This document shows, one piece after another, positions 7,372 through 13,630 of a stretch of DNA of 14,232 nt (position 1 is the stretch's first letter; the number at the start of each line of letters is the position of its first letter). Made by a program: the position numbers and the translations under genes. The notes below the pieces were generated by a model. It had not been told where the DNA came from and ran no database searches. It saw only the letters and a list, made by a program, of their open reading frames with translations. Origin of the DNA: Selenomonadaceae bacterium (lineage in GTDB: Bacteria; Bacillota; Negativicutes; Selenomonadales; Selenomonadaceae); contig JAEEGN010000059.1 of the NCBI GenBank assembly GCA_016280345.1, positions 1 through 14,232 on the forward strand, written 5' to 3'.

Positions 7372-8487
7372 ATGTATTTGGGAGAGAACATCAGGAAGCT
7401 GGGCTTCGGGCTGATGCGGCTGCCGCAGAAGGACGGCGTCATCGACCTGGAGCAGGTGAAGGTCATGGTGGACAAGTTCCTTGCGGCAGGCTTCACTTAC
7501 TTTGATACGGCCTGGGCGTATCCCGGCAGCGAGGACGCCATCCGGCAGGCTCTCGTCGAGCGCCATCCGCGCGAGAAGTTCCAGCTTGCGACGAAAAACG
7601 CGGCCTGGATCAACTGCCAGACGCGGGAGGACGCCGTCGCCCAGTTCGAGACGTCGCTGAAACAGACGGGCGCGGGCTATTTCGACTTTTACCTGCTGCA
7701 CAATCTCGGCGAGAGCCGAACGAAGTTCTTCGACGACTTCGATATGTGGTCTTTCGTGCAGGAAAAGAAAAAGGCCGGCTTGATCCGTCACGTCGGCTTC
7801 TCATTCCATTCCACGCCGGAGGAACTGGAAGCAATCCTGAAAGCGCACCCGGAAATGGAGTTCGTGCAGCTCCAGATCAACTACGGCGACTGGGAGAACC
7901 CTGCCGTCCAGTCCCGCGCCTGTTACGAGATGGCGCGGAAATACGGAAAACCCGTGGTTATCATGGAGCCTGTCAAAGGCGGGATGCTGGCGAACCCGCC
8001 GGAAAGCGTAAAGAAAATCCTGAAGGCGGCGGAGCCGGAATCCTCCTGCGCGTCGTGGGCGGTGCGCTTCGCCGCCAACCTCGACGGGCTGATCACGGTG
8101 CTTTCGGGCATGTCCAGCGTCGAGCAGATGGAGGACAATCTTTCGTACATGAAGGCTTTTGAAAAGCTCACGCCGTCGCAGGAGGAAACCGTCGAACAGG
8201 CGAGGGCGGCGCTGGCGAAAATCCCCGTCATCCCCTGCACTACCTGCAACTACTGCGCGAAGGTCTGCCCGCAGGATATCGGCATCTCCGGCTCTTTTAC
8301 CGCGATGAATTACCTGACGCTGTACGGAGATAAAGACGCGGCAAAGCATCAGGAAAACTGGCTCGTGAATATGCACGGCAGGAAGTCCGCAGCGGACTGC
8401 GTGAAATGCGGCGCCTGCGAAAAAGCCTGCCCGCAACACATCAGGATTCGCGAGGAACTGGAAAAGGTCGCCAGGGCGCTGGCGTAA
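7372..8487 (+). CDS. Aldo/keto reductase with C-terminal 2x[4Fe-4S] domain
   Basis: The protein has 371 residues, with an AGGAGGG ribosome site before the ATG. Residues 1 to about 280 form the aldo/keto reductase barrel: GFGLMRLP at the start, FDTAWAYPGSE with Asp45 and Tyr50, LATKN with Lys75, and YLLHN with His110, which together give the catalytic tetrad. The C-terminal part carries two ferredoxin-type clusters: Cys289, 292, 295 and 299 (CTTCNYCAKVCP), and Cys343, 346, 349 and 353 (CVKCGACEKACP). This is the COG1453 arrangement common in anaerobes. It probably reduces or oxidises a carbonyl substrate with electrons passed through the clusters. The substrate is unknown. The flavodoxin remnant upstream suggests the pair once worked in one redox context. 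The protein looks intact. Confidence 0.93.
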   Translation: MYLGENIRKLGFGLMRLPQKDGVIDLEQVKVMVDKFLAAGFTYFDTAWAYPGSEDAIRQALVERHPREKFQLATKNAAWINCQTREDAVAQFETSLKQTGAGYFDFYLLHNLGESRTKFFDDFDMWSFVQEKKKAGLIRHVGFSFHSTPEELEAILKAHPEMEFVQLQINYGDWENPAVQSRACYEMARKYGKPVVIMEPVKGGMLANPPESVKKILKAAEPESSCASWAVRFAANLDGLITVLSGMSSVEQMEDNLSYMKAFEKLTPSQEETVEQARAALAKIPVIPCTTCNYCAKVCPQDIGISGSFTAMNYLTLYGDKDAAKHQENWLVNMHGRKSAADCVKCGACEKACPQHIRIREELEKVARALA

Positions 8488-8612
8488 CAGGCGCAAATGA
8501 AACCATTTTCTTTTTTGCGACAGGCCGGATACAATAAGAACGGCGAGCATGCTCATTCCCGTATTACAGCGAGGACGCGTTCAGGAAGCTCAAGGGCGAC
8601 AACAGGGAGCTT

Positions 8613-8926
8613 ATGAGTATTCCCGACGCGTCCCCTGCCGATCTTTACGACCAGGGCCTTGACAGCCGTTCATGGCGCACCTGCGATGGGAACAACCACA
8701 AGGTCTATATCGTTGCGGACGCCCCTCGTGTATGTTGCCCAGAACACAGCGTCGTCACGGCGGCGGTCCCATGGGCGAGACACGGCTCCCGGTTCACGCG
8801 GGAATTCGAGGCGCTTGCCCCATTATGGTCTATGGGTTCAGGAACATCGACAACTTGATTGCTATGATCAGGCTTCGATGTTCAGATATTGGTGTTCGAT
8901 TGCCGTGGGATTATGAAGCGGCATAG
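8613..8926 (+). pseudogene. ISL3-family transposase relic with internal deletion
   Basis: Two pieces of an ISL3-type transposase lie in different frames. The first, in frame 3, reads LYDQGLDSRSWRTCDGNNHK, VYIVADAPRVCCPEHSVV and TAAVPWARHGSRFTREFEAL. This is the N-terminal domain just after the first zinc-ligand pair, with CPEH as the second pair. The second, in frame 2 from about 8825, reads MVYGFRNIDNLIAMIRLRCS and ends VRLPWDYEAA. It resembles the extreme C-terminus of such transposases, after the last catalytic acid. The central DDE catalytic domain, about 250 or more residues, is gone, with the junction near 8815-8825. The first CxxC pair is not visible either. The upstream boundary is uncertain, and 8562-8612 stays open in frame without a recognisable match. 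The element cannot be active. Confidence 0.75.
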
Positions 8927-8931
8927 CCACC

Positions 8932-8974
8932 AGTTTTACCCGCATATTCTAATGATGCCTCTAATTTTACCCCG
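8932..8974. repeat. Two short direct repeats after the transposase relic
   Basis: AGTTTTACCCG (8932-8942) and AATTTTACCCCG (8963-8974) are imperfect copies 31 bases apart. Repeats of this kind occur in insertion-sequence ends, notably IS21-type elements, but two short copies are too little for a firm assignment. Confidence 0.35.
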
Positions 8975-9034
8975 ACGAATTTCGGCATAAAACAGGAATC
9001 TTATCAAACAACCGATAAGCTCCGAGCAAAAATC

Positions 9035-9065
9035 GCTATGCAGTTCATGCTGCATGGCTTTTTTT
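9035..9065 (+). terminator. Rightward terminator
   Basis: GCTATGCAG (9035-9043) pairs with CTGCATGGC (9050-9058), with one G-T pair, followed by seven T (9059-9065). It ends transcription coming from the reductase and transposase relic. Confidence 0.75.
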
Positions 9066-9117
9066 CATAAATAGCAGGATTATTTACGCTCCTATCGAAA
9101 AAAAATAGGCTCTTACA

Positions 9118-9141
9118 CCCCGCAAAACGCGGGGCTTTTTT
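9118..9141 (+). terminator. Second rightward terminator
   Basis: CCCCGC (9118-9123) and GCGGGG (9129-9134) form a 6-base GC stem with loop AAAAC, followed by a C and a run of T to 9141. It works in tandem with the hairpin at 9035-9065. Confidence 0.8.
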
Positions 9142-9167
9142 CGTGATACCTGCTTGCGGCAGCCCAC

Positions 9168-9196
9168 AAAAAAAGCGGTGGGGGGCCCCCACCGCT
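9168..9196 (-). terminator. Terminator of the lysis cassette
   Basis: AGCGGTGGGG (9174-9183) pairs perfectly with CCCCACCGCT (9187-9196), with a seven-base T run on the minus strand (A 9168-9174 on the plus strand). It begins 10 bases after the stop of the last lysis gene. Confidence 0.9.
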
Positions 9197-9206
9197 CCGC
9201 GGCCTT

Positions 9207-9641
9207 CTAGCGCGCCGCCAGCAGCGCCGCCAGAATCGCCAGCGCGTAAGCGAGATTGCGCTGGCGCTCAAGGCGCTTTCGCGTCCGCTGCGCCTCGCGC
9301 TCGTATGCCTGCAATAATCTGTTGGCATTCTCCAATGAGTTCCGCTGCCCGGTCAGTTCCCCCGACAGCCTCTCCAGCCGTCTGCCGAGCTCGCCCGAGC
9401 TCTTCTCGGAGGCCCGCAGTTTCTCCTCGGAGGCACTCAGCGTCTCCTGCAAGCGTATGAGCCTCGTCCGCTGCCCTTCGTTCTCGCTCGACAGCGCCTC
9501 CAAGCTCTGTTCGAGGCGCGTCAGCTCGTCCTCCCGGACCGGGTACGTCCTTTCCGCCGCCAGCGCCGGGGAAGAGCCCCAGAGCCAGACCGCAAAGCAG
9601 AGCCAGCAGGCCGCCCAGCAGAATCTTTTTGCCCGTTTCAT
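9207..9641 (-). CDS. Small periplasmic coiled-coil protein of the lysis cassette, spanin candidate
   Basis: A signal peptide with AxA-type end (PALAA, cleavage near residue 29) opens this 144-residue protein. A long charged heptad-like helix follows (about 36-128, many Leu, Glu, Arg and Gln; SLEALSSENEGQ, LGRRLERLSGEL), then a short hydrophobic C-terminal segment at 130-143 (LAYALAILAALLAA). Its ATG overlaps the endolysin stop as ATGA, so the two are translationally coupled. In phages of diderm hosts the gene after the endolysin often encodes a spanin that opens the outer membrane. The N-terminal export signal, periplasmic coiled coil and C-terminal anchor recall a unimolecular spanin, except that no lipobox Cys is present. 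No sequence family was recognised, so the role comes from position and topology. It could instead be a structural or regulatory envelope protein. Confidence 0.75.
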   Translation of the reverse strand: MKRAKRFCWAACWLCFAVWLWGSSPALAAERTYPVREDELTRLEQSLEALSSENEGQRTRLIRLQETLSASEEKLRASEKSSGELGRRLERLSGELTGQRNSLENANRLLQAYEREAQRTRKRLERQRNLAYALAILAALLAAR

Positions 9642-10264
9642 TCACGACCGCACCTCCCCAGGCAAAGATTCCCGTCGAAACGGCGGCCGCCGATTTCCAG
9701 CCGGTCGGTGAACTGCCAGAGGGCCGCGTCCGGCCACTCACAGTCTCCGTCCGTCCACTGGGCGCACCAGACGGGAACATCAGGCCCAAGCCGCGCCGTC
9801 TCCAGCCTGTTCTCCAGCCAGTCGAAGCTGGCATAGACGCCGGCCGGATAGCCGCGGCGCCCGCAGACGTCCAGAAAGGCGCAACAGAGGTCTGTCAGCG
9901 CCGCCCCGTCCGTCAGGCCGCAGCCAGCTTTGAAGCCGTCGGCGTCTTCCATGTCGAGCCAGACGCCCAGCGGCAAATCGCCAATCCCCAAATCGTGAGC
10001 CGCCAGCGTATCCGTCAGGAAGCGCGCCTCCGCTTCGGCCATCGCCTCGTCCAGCGCGTAGCTGTAGTAGTAAACGCCCAGCGCCAGCCCGGCGTCGCGC
10101 GCCCCTTCGACGTTTTCCGCGAAGCGGCCGTCCAGGTGCCGCCGCCCGTAGCCCAGGCGCAGGACGGCGAAGGCCATCCCCGACGCCCGGACCGTTTCCC
10201 AGTCCACCGGGCCATTGTGCTCCGAGACGTCGATCCCTTCCTTGCCCGGCAATTCTTCCGTCAT
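9638..10264 (-). CDS. GH25 endolysin (muramidase)
   Basis: The 208-residue protein has the glycoside hydrolase 25 fold. It opens with GIDVSEHNGPVDWETVRASG (Asp12 catalytic), continues with FAVLRLGYGRRHLD and GVYYYSYALDEAMAEAEARF, has the acidic cluster VWLDMED (Asp104 and Glu106), and ends with WCAQWTDG and LWQFTD. It cleaves the N-acetylmuramic acid to N-acetylglucosamine bond of peptidoglycan. There is no signal peptide, so release depends on the holin encoded just upstream. I chose ATG 10264 because GGGAGG lies 8 bases before it. The alternative ATG at 10270 overlaps the holin stop as ATGA but leaves only 2 bases of spacing. The stop overlaps the next start at 9638-9641. No cell-wall-binding repeats follow the catalytic domain. 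Confidence 0.92.
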   Translation of the reverse strand: MTEELPGKEGIDVSEHNGPVDWETVRASGMAFAVLRLGYGRRHLDGRFAENVEGARDAGLALGVYYYSYALDEAMAEAEARFLTDTLAAHDLGIGDLPLGVWLDMEDADGFKAGCGLTDGAALTDLCCAFLDVCGRRGYPAGVYASFDWLENRLETARLGPDVPVWCAQWTDGDCEWPDAALWQFTDRLEIGGRRFDGNLCLGRCGRE

Positions 10265-10266
10265 GC

Positions 10267-10758
10267 TCATACCCTCCCTTTCAATTTCGCCGCCAGTTGG
10301 GCCAGCGACTTCACGCCGGCGTCGCTGAGGTTTTCCACCACCGACAGCGACTCCGTGAGCGCCATGTAGCTCACCATGAGGCGCAGCATCCAGCCCGGCG
10401 CCCCGATGGCCGCCATCATGCCGTCGGCCAGGCAGGCCACGAGGACGCAGACCGCGTAGAGCAGCAGTTTGCCGAGGCCGCGCTCCTTCATCGTGCGGCT
10501 GTCGATCCGCCCCGCCCGCCGCGCCGCCGGAATGGCCAGCACGGCGCCCCAGAACGTCACATTCTCGCCCCGTTCCCGGCAACAGGCATAGGCCAGCGCC
10601 ACCCAGCGCGTCAGGCAGTCGAGGAACACCAGCAGCGAAAAGCACGCCAGGAGAACCGCGTGCTGCCGCGCCAACGCCGCCAGCGCGGCACTGGCCGCAA
10701 CTTTCTCCCAGAAATCACCGAAAAATCCCCGCATCATTGAATCCCATTCCACTGACAT
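10267..10758 (-). CDS. Phage-type holin (TcdE / Phage_holin_4_1 family)
   Basis: The holin is 163 residues from MSVEWDSMMRGF. That start has AAAGGAG at good spacing, and the longer frame upstream has none. It carries three hydrophobic helices: around HAVLLACFSLLVFLDCLTRW, around LGKLLLYAVCVLVACLADGM, and around WMLRLMVSYMALTESLSVVE. The third is followed by ENLSDAGVKSLAQL, which matches the family pattern of a last helix leading into an I-L-E-N-type motif and a polar tail. Such holins form inner-membrane lesions that let a signal-less endolysin reach the peptidoglycan. In C. difficile the relative TcdE exports toxins. It is the first gene of the lysis unit, and its stop lies 2 bases before the endolysin start. 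Confidence 0.88.
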   Translation of the reverse strand: MSVEWDSMMRGFFGDFWEKVAASAALAALARQHAVLLACFSLLVFLDCLTRWVALAYACCRERGENVTFWGAVLAIPAARRAGRIDSRTMKERGLGKLLLYAVCVLVACLADGMMAAIGAPGWMLRLMVSYMALTESLSVVENLSDAGVKSLAQLAAKLKGRV

Positions 10759-10866
10759 AAACTCTGTCTCCTTTCTTCTTTTGCCCGTTATGACCGCTTT
10801 CTCCGGCCGTCCTCCTTCCACCGGCCTTTCAGCAGGGTATATGCCGGAGGCCGGGACAAAAAACAA

Positions 10867-10895
10867 CGCCGGGCGGAAAAAAAATCCGCCCGGCG
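10867..10895 (-). terminator. Terminator-like hairpin in the leader of the lysis cassette
   Basis: CGCCGGGCGGA (10867-10877) and TCCGCCCGGCG (10885-10895) form a perfect 11-base stem with a 7-base loop. On the minus strand it is followed by TTGTTTTTTG, the form of an intrinsic terminator. It sits about 110 bases before the holin start, between that gene and the divergent promoter region. On the plus strand no T run follows. It may stop leader transcription unless overridden, or close off an upstream transcript. Confidence 0.65.
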
Positions 10896-11000
10896 GAAGA
10901 CGACGGCGCATTCCATGAAAAAGAATCCCGGGCTCTCCCGGAACGGATAATGAGTGAATATCACGCCGCGGTTTTCATTCCCGCAATTTATTTTTTCCCC
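10896..11000. other. Divergent control region between lysis cassette and soluble chemoreceptor
   Basis: No gene is seen. The DNA becomes AT-rich near 10981-11050. For leftward transcription I see only weak candidates, for example TTGCAT near 11048-11053 with TATTAT-like boxes at poor spacing, so the lysis promoter is not assigned. CCCGGG at 10928-10933 is a small palindrome of unknown meaning. Confidence 0.4.
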
Positions 11001-11029
11001 TTGCAGGGATTCTGTCTTTCGCGTAGAAT
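11001..11029 (+). promoter_or_regulatory. Promoter of the soluble chemoreceptor gene
   Basis: TTGCAG (11001-11006), a 17-base spacer and TAGAAT (11024-11029) match sigma-A promoters well. The leader would be about 75 bases. Confidence 0.65.
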
Positions 11030-11059
11030 AATAATAGATGAAAATATTATGCAAGACAG
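11012..11059. repeat. Inverted half-sites flanking the -10 box
   Basis: CTGTCTT (11012-11018) lies in the promoter spacer and AAGACAG (11053-11059) lies downstream of the -10 box. They are perfect inverted copies with centres 41 bases apart, about four helical turns. This could be a looping or dimer operator. Seven bases can also match by chance. Confidence 0.3.
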
Positions 11060-11110
11060 GTAATGGAACCGCGAAATCTCAATCGTTTGGGCAAGAGGGG
11101 GAAATGTATC

Positions 11111-11932
11111 ATGCAAGCGGAAGAACTGTTTAATTCCTTTAAGGCGATCATGCCTTATTTTAACCCGGTTACACGGGACGATATGGCCATCCGGCTGACG
11201 GACCGGGAGAAAGTCCTGGCCTATCTCGCCGGTGACAAGGTCGATATCCATACGAAAGTCGGTGATCCGATCACGCAGCGCATGGCGCACTGCATGAAGG
11301 AGAACCACCGCGAGGAATACATCGTAAACCGGGAAAAGTACGGCATCACGGTCAAGGTCATTAACGTCCCGCTGCAGGATGACCACGGCAGCGTCATTGG
11401 CATGTTCTCCACGATCCTGAACATCGAGGGCAGCCAGGAGCTGATCGATACCATCAATTCCATCACGCGGCTGACGCAGACGGTCTACGAGTCCGTGGAG
11501 CAGGTGGCGCGGAGCGCGACCGAGCTGGCGGACGCGGGGCAGCATTCGATCGCGCAGGCGACGGCGCTGAAGGACAAGAACGCCGACACCGTCAAGGTCA
11601 TCGACTTCATCAACGGCATCGCCCAGCAGACGAATCTCCTGGGCCTGAACGCCGCCATCGAAGCGGCGCGCGCCGGTGAGCAGGGGCGCGGCTTCGCGGT
11701 CGTCGCCGAGGAAGTCCGCAAGCTCGCGGAGCAGTCCCGCGAAGCGACGGAGAAGATCCAGCAGACGCTGAATGACATGAACTCCGCTGTCACCGAGATT
11801 TCCCGCGCCATCGAGACGACGGGCGCCATCAGCCAGGAGCAGGCGGCCTCGACGGAGGAAATCACGGCGAATCTCGCCGAAGTCACGAAGGCCATCAAGG
11901 AACTGGAAGCCTTTGCCAAGAGCATGGCATGA
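11111..11932 (+). CDS. Soluble methyl-accepting chemotaxis protein (YfmS-like)
   Basis: The protein has 273 residues from MQAEELFNSF, whose ATG follows AGAGGGGG. The 16-residue longer start at 11063 lacks a ribosome site. There is no membrane segment and no HAMP. Residues 1 to about 110 form a PAS-like sensor domain (KVLAYLAGDKVDIHTKVGDP, later NVPLQDDHGSVIGMFSTILNI). The rest is a shortened receptor coiled coil with the signalling hairpin at about 170-208 (QQTNLLGLNAAIEAARAGEQ, GRGFAVVAEEVRKLAE). This small cytoplasmic receptor type is widespread in Firmicutes and resembles B. subtilis YfmS. It should feed an intracellular signal into CheA. The ligand is unknown; redox state or a metabolite is possible. 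It is divergent from the lysis cassette and shares its control region, and it ends at a strong bidirectional terminator. Confidence 0.92.
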   Translation: MQAEELFNSFKAIMPYFNPVTRDDMAIRLTDREKVLAYLAGDKVDIHTKVGDPITQRMAHCMKENHREEYIVNREKYGITVKVINVPLQDDHGSVIGMFSTILNIEGSQELIDTINSITRLTQTVYESVEQVARSATELADAGQHSIAQATALKDKNADTVKVIDFINGIAQQTNLLGLNAAIEAARAGEQGRGFAVVAEEVRKLAEQSREATEKIQQTLNDMNSAVTEISRAIETTGAISQEQAASTEEITANLAEVTKAIKELEAFAKSMA

Positions 11933-11937
11933 CACAG

Positions 11938-11993
11938 GCAGAAAAAAGCCCCGCCGGGGGAGGAATCCTCTCCCCGGCGGGGCTTTTTTCTGC
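11938..11993. terminator. Long bidirectional terminator between convergent genes
   Basis: A perfect 22-base stem (11938-11959 with 11972-11993) has a GCCCCGCCGGGG core and flanking A6 and T6 runs, and the apex folds further (AGG with CCT). The outer CACAGG and CCTGTG extend it with a small bulge. It ends the soluble chemoreceptor from the left and the pxp operon from the right. Confidence 0.95.
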
Positions 11994-12006
11994 GCCTGTG
12001 ACGGCT

Positions 12007-12780
12007 CTATCCGGCGATGACGTCGGCGATGGGAGCGATGGTGACGCCGGCTTCTTCCAGCGCGGCGTGAATCCTTTCCGCGAAGCGGGCCGCCTGCGGC
12101 GAGTCCCCGTGGAGGCAGATGCTGTCAGCCCGGATCGGAATCTCGCGGCCGGTGACGGCCTTGACCTTCCGCTCCCTGACCATCGAGATGACGCGGGCCA
12201 CCGCTTCGTCCTCGTCCTCGATCATCGCGCCGGGCTTTTTCCGGGAGACCAGCGAACCGTCTTCCTCATAGGCGCGGTCAGCGAAGACTTCCCGGGCCGC
12301 CCGCAGGCCGGTCTTTTCCGCCGCCGAAAGGAGCTTCGAGCCGGACAGGCCCAGCAGGATCAGCGAGGGATCGACGGCCCGGATACCCTCGCAGATGGCC
12401 AGGGCCATTTTCTCGTCCTTGCCCGCCATATTGTACATCGCGCCGTGGGGCTTCACGTGCTGGAGCTTCAGGCCCGCCGCCTCGCAAAACGCCTTGAGGG
12501 CGCCCACCTGATAGAGGACCATGGCGCGGAGCTCATCGGTGCTGACTTCCATCACGCGCCGCCCGAAGCCCACGAGATCGGGAAAACCCGGCTGGGCGCC
12601 GGCGCGGACGCCGTTCTCCCGGCAGAGGGCGACGGTCTTCTCCATCACCAGGGGGTCGGAGGCATGGAAGCCGCAGGCAATGTTGGCGGAGGAGATGTGG
12701 GGCGCGACGGCCCCGTCGAGGCCGCAGACGTAGTTCCCGAAGCTCTCGCCCATATCGCAGTTGAGATCGACTTTGATCAT
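12007..12780 (-). CDS. pxpA: 5-oxoprolinase subunit A (LamB/YcsF family)
   Basis: The protein has 257 residues, about the usual length. The family motifs are in order: VDLNCDMGESFG at the N-terminus, NIACGFHASDP, GAQPGFPDLVGFGRR, HVKPHGAMYN, REVFADRAYEEDGSLVSR, and SICLHGDSP near the end. PxpA works with PxpB and PxpC in ATP-dependent opening of 5-oxoproline (pyroglutamate) to glutamate. PxpA is the cyclic-amide-opening component acting on the phosphorylated intermediate. The gene follows the YcsI-like gene by 14 bases and is last in the unit, with the long terminator just beyond. GGAG sits upstream of the ATG, somewhat farther than usual. Confidence 0.95.
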   Translation of the reverse strand: MIKVDLNCDMGESFGNYVCGLDGAVAPHISSANIACGFHASDPLVMEKTVALCRENGVRAGAQPGFPDLVGFGRRVMEVSTDELRAMVLYQVGALKAFCEAAGLKLQHVKPHGAMYNMAGKDEKMALAICEGIRAVDPSLILLGLSGSKLLSAAEKTGLRAAREVFADRAYEEDGSLVSRKKPGAMIEDEDEAVARVISMVRERKVKAVTGREIPIRADSICLHGDSPQAARFAERIHAALEEAGVTIAPIADVIAG

Positions 12781-12794
12781 GGATTCCTCGTCTC

Positions 12795-13580
12795 CTAATA
12801 TTTGAGATTAACGTTCTTGACGTCGCTGATGAACATGTGGCCCGGCGCGTGGGTGATGACGAACGCCGGCCGCGAACGCATGACGACGTTCTGCGGCGTC
12901 ACGCCGCAGGCCCAGAAGACGGGCGTCTCGCCTTCCCGGATGGTAACCGCGTCGCCATAGTCGGGATGCGCCAGGTCACGGATGCCGATGGCCTCCGGGG
13001 CGCCGACGTGGACGGGCGCGCCGTGGACCCGCGGCATCGCGCCGGTGATGAGGGTGGCCTTGGGGACGAGCGCGTGGGGAATCGGACGCATGGAAACGAC
13101 CGTGTTGCCGTGGAAAACCCCGGCGGAAAGGCAGGGGATATTGGTATCGTACATCGGGACGTTGCGCCCTTCCTCGATATGGCGCACGGGAACGTCGGCC
13201 GCCAGCAGGTCGCCCTCGAAGGAAAAGCTGCAGCCGATCAGGAAGCTGACGAAATCCTCCCGCCAGAGGCCGGAAATATCGGTGTGCTCGCCCGTCAGCT
13301 CGCCGTTCTCGTAAACGCGGTATTTCGGCAGGTCGGTGGCGACGTCGGCGCCATCGGCAATGATGTGCAGCCGCCGCGAACCGGCGTCGCTGACCTCAAG
13401 CAGCGGGCAGGGCTTCGGGTTGCGCTGACAGAAGAGCAGGAAATCGTAGGCGACGTCCCGCGGCAGGATCACCAGATTCGCCTGGGCGTATCCGTCGCAC
13501 ATGCCCGAGGTCTGCCCGGTCAGCCTGCCCTCGCGGATCAGCCGCCGCACCTCGGCCGGATTCGCCTGGGAATACTCCAT
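12795..13580 (-). CDS. YcsI/DUF1445 family protein, D-glutamate cyclase-like hydro-lyase
   Basis: The protein has 261 residues from MEYSQANPAEVRRLI. The ATG at 13580 has AAGGAG 9 bases before it. The alternative ATG at 13589 abuts that ribosome site. The family signature segments are present: TSGMCDGYAQANLVILPRD, WREDFVSFLIGCSFSFE, VPMYDTNIPCLSAGVFHGN, VVSMRPIP, and PVFWACGVTPQNV with FVITHAPGHMFISD at the C-terminus. The mammalian relative DGLUCY interconverts D-glutamate and 5-oxo-D-proline. Bacterial members commonly sit beside pxp genes, as in the B. subtilis ycsF-ycsI-kip region. Position between pxpC and pxpA suggests that it feeds D-glutamate-derived 5-oxoproline into the oxoprolinase. 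Substrate stereochemistry cannot be read from the sequence. Confidence 0.92.
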   Translation of the reverse strand: MEYSQANPAEVRRLIREGRLTGQTSGMCDGYAQANLVILPRDVAYDFLLFCQRNPKPCPLLEVSDAGSRRLHIIADGADVATDLPKYRVYENGELTGEHTDISGLWREDFVSFLIGCSFSFEGDLLAADVPVRHIEEGRNVPMYDTNIPCLSAGVFHGNTVVSMRPIPHALVPKATLITGAMPRVHGAPVHVGAPEAIGIRDLAHPDYGDAVTIREGETPVFWACGVTPQNVVMRSRPAFVITHAPGHMFISDVKNVNLKY

Positions 13581-13630
13581 GCTGTGCATCTCCTTTTTAT
13601 GTCGTGCATCTCGGTTTTACGGCTTCTTCC

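Noticed and set aside
6867..7791. Minus-strand frames of 209 and 204 codons opposite the flavodoxin remnant and reductase
   Set aside because: They lie antisense to recognisable flavodoxin and reductase sequence and cross a terminator. No family motif is present.
10270..10911. Longer holin starting at 10911
   Set aside because: The extra 51 residues are translated across the terminator-like hairpin, have no ribosome site, and lack family similarity. The ATG at 10758 has a good AAAGGAG.
11929..12798. A 289-codon plus-strand frame covering pxpA in antisense
   Set aside because: It runs through the bidirectional terminator and mirrors pxpA. It is a composition artefact.
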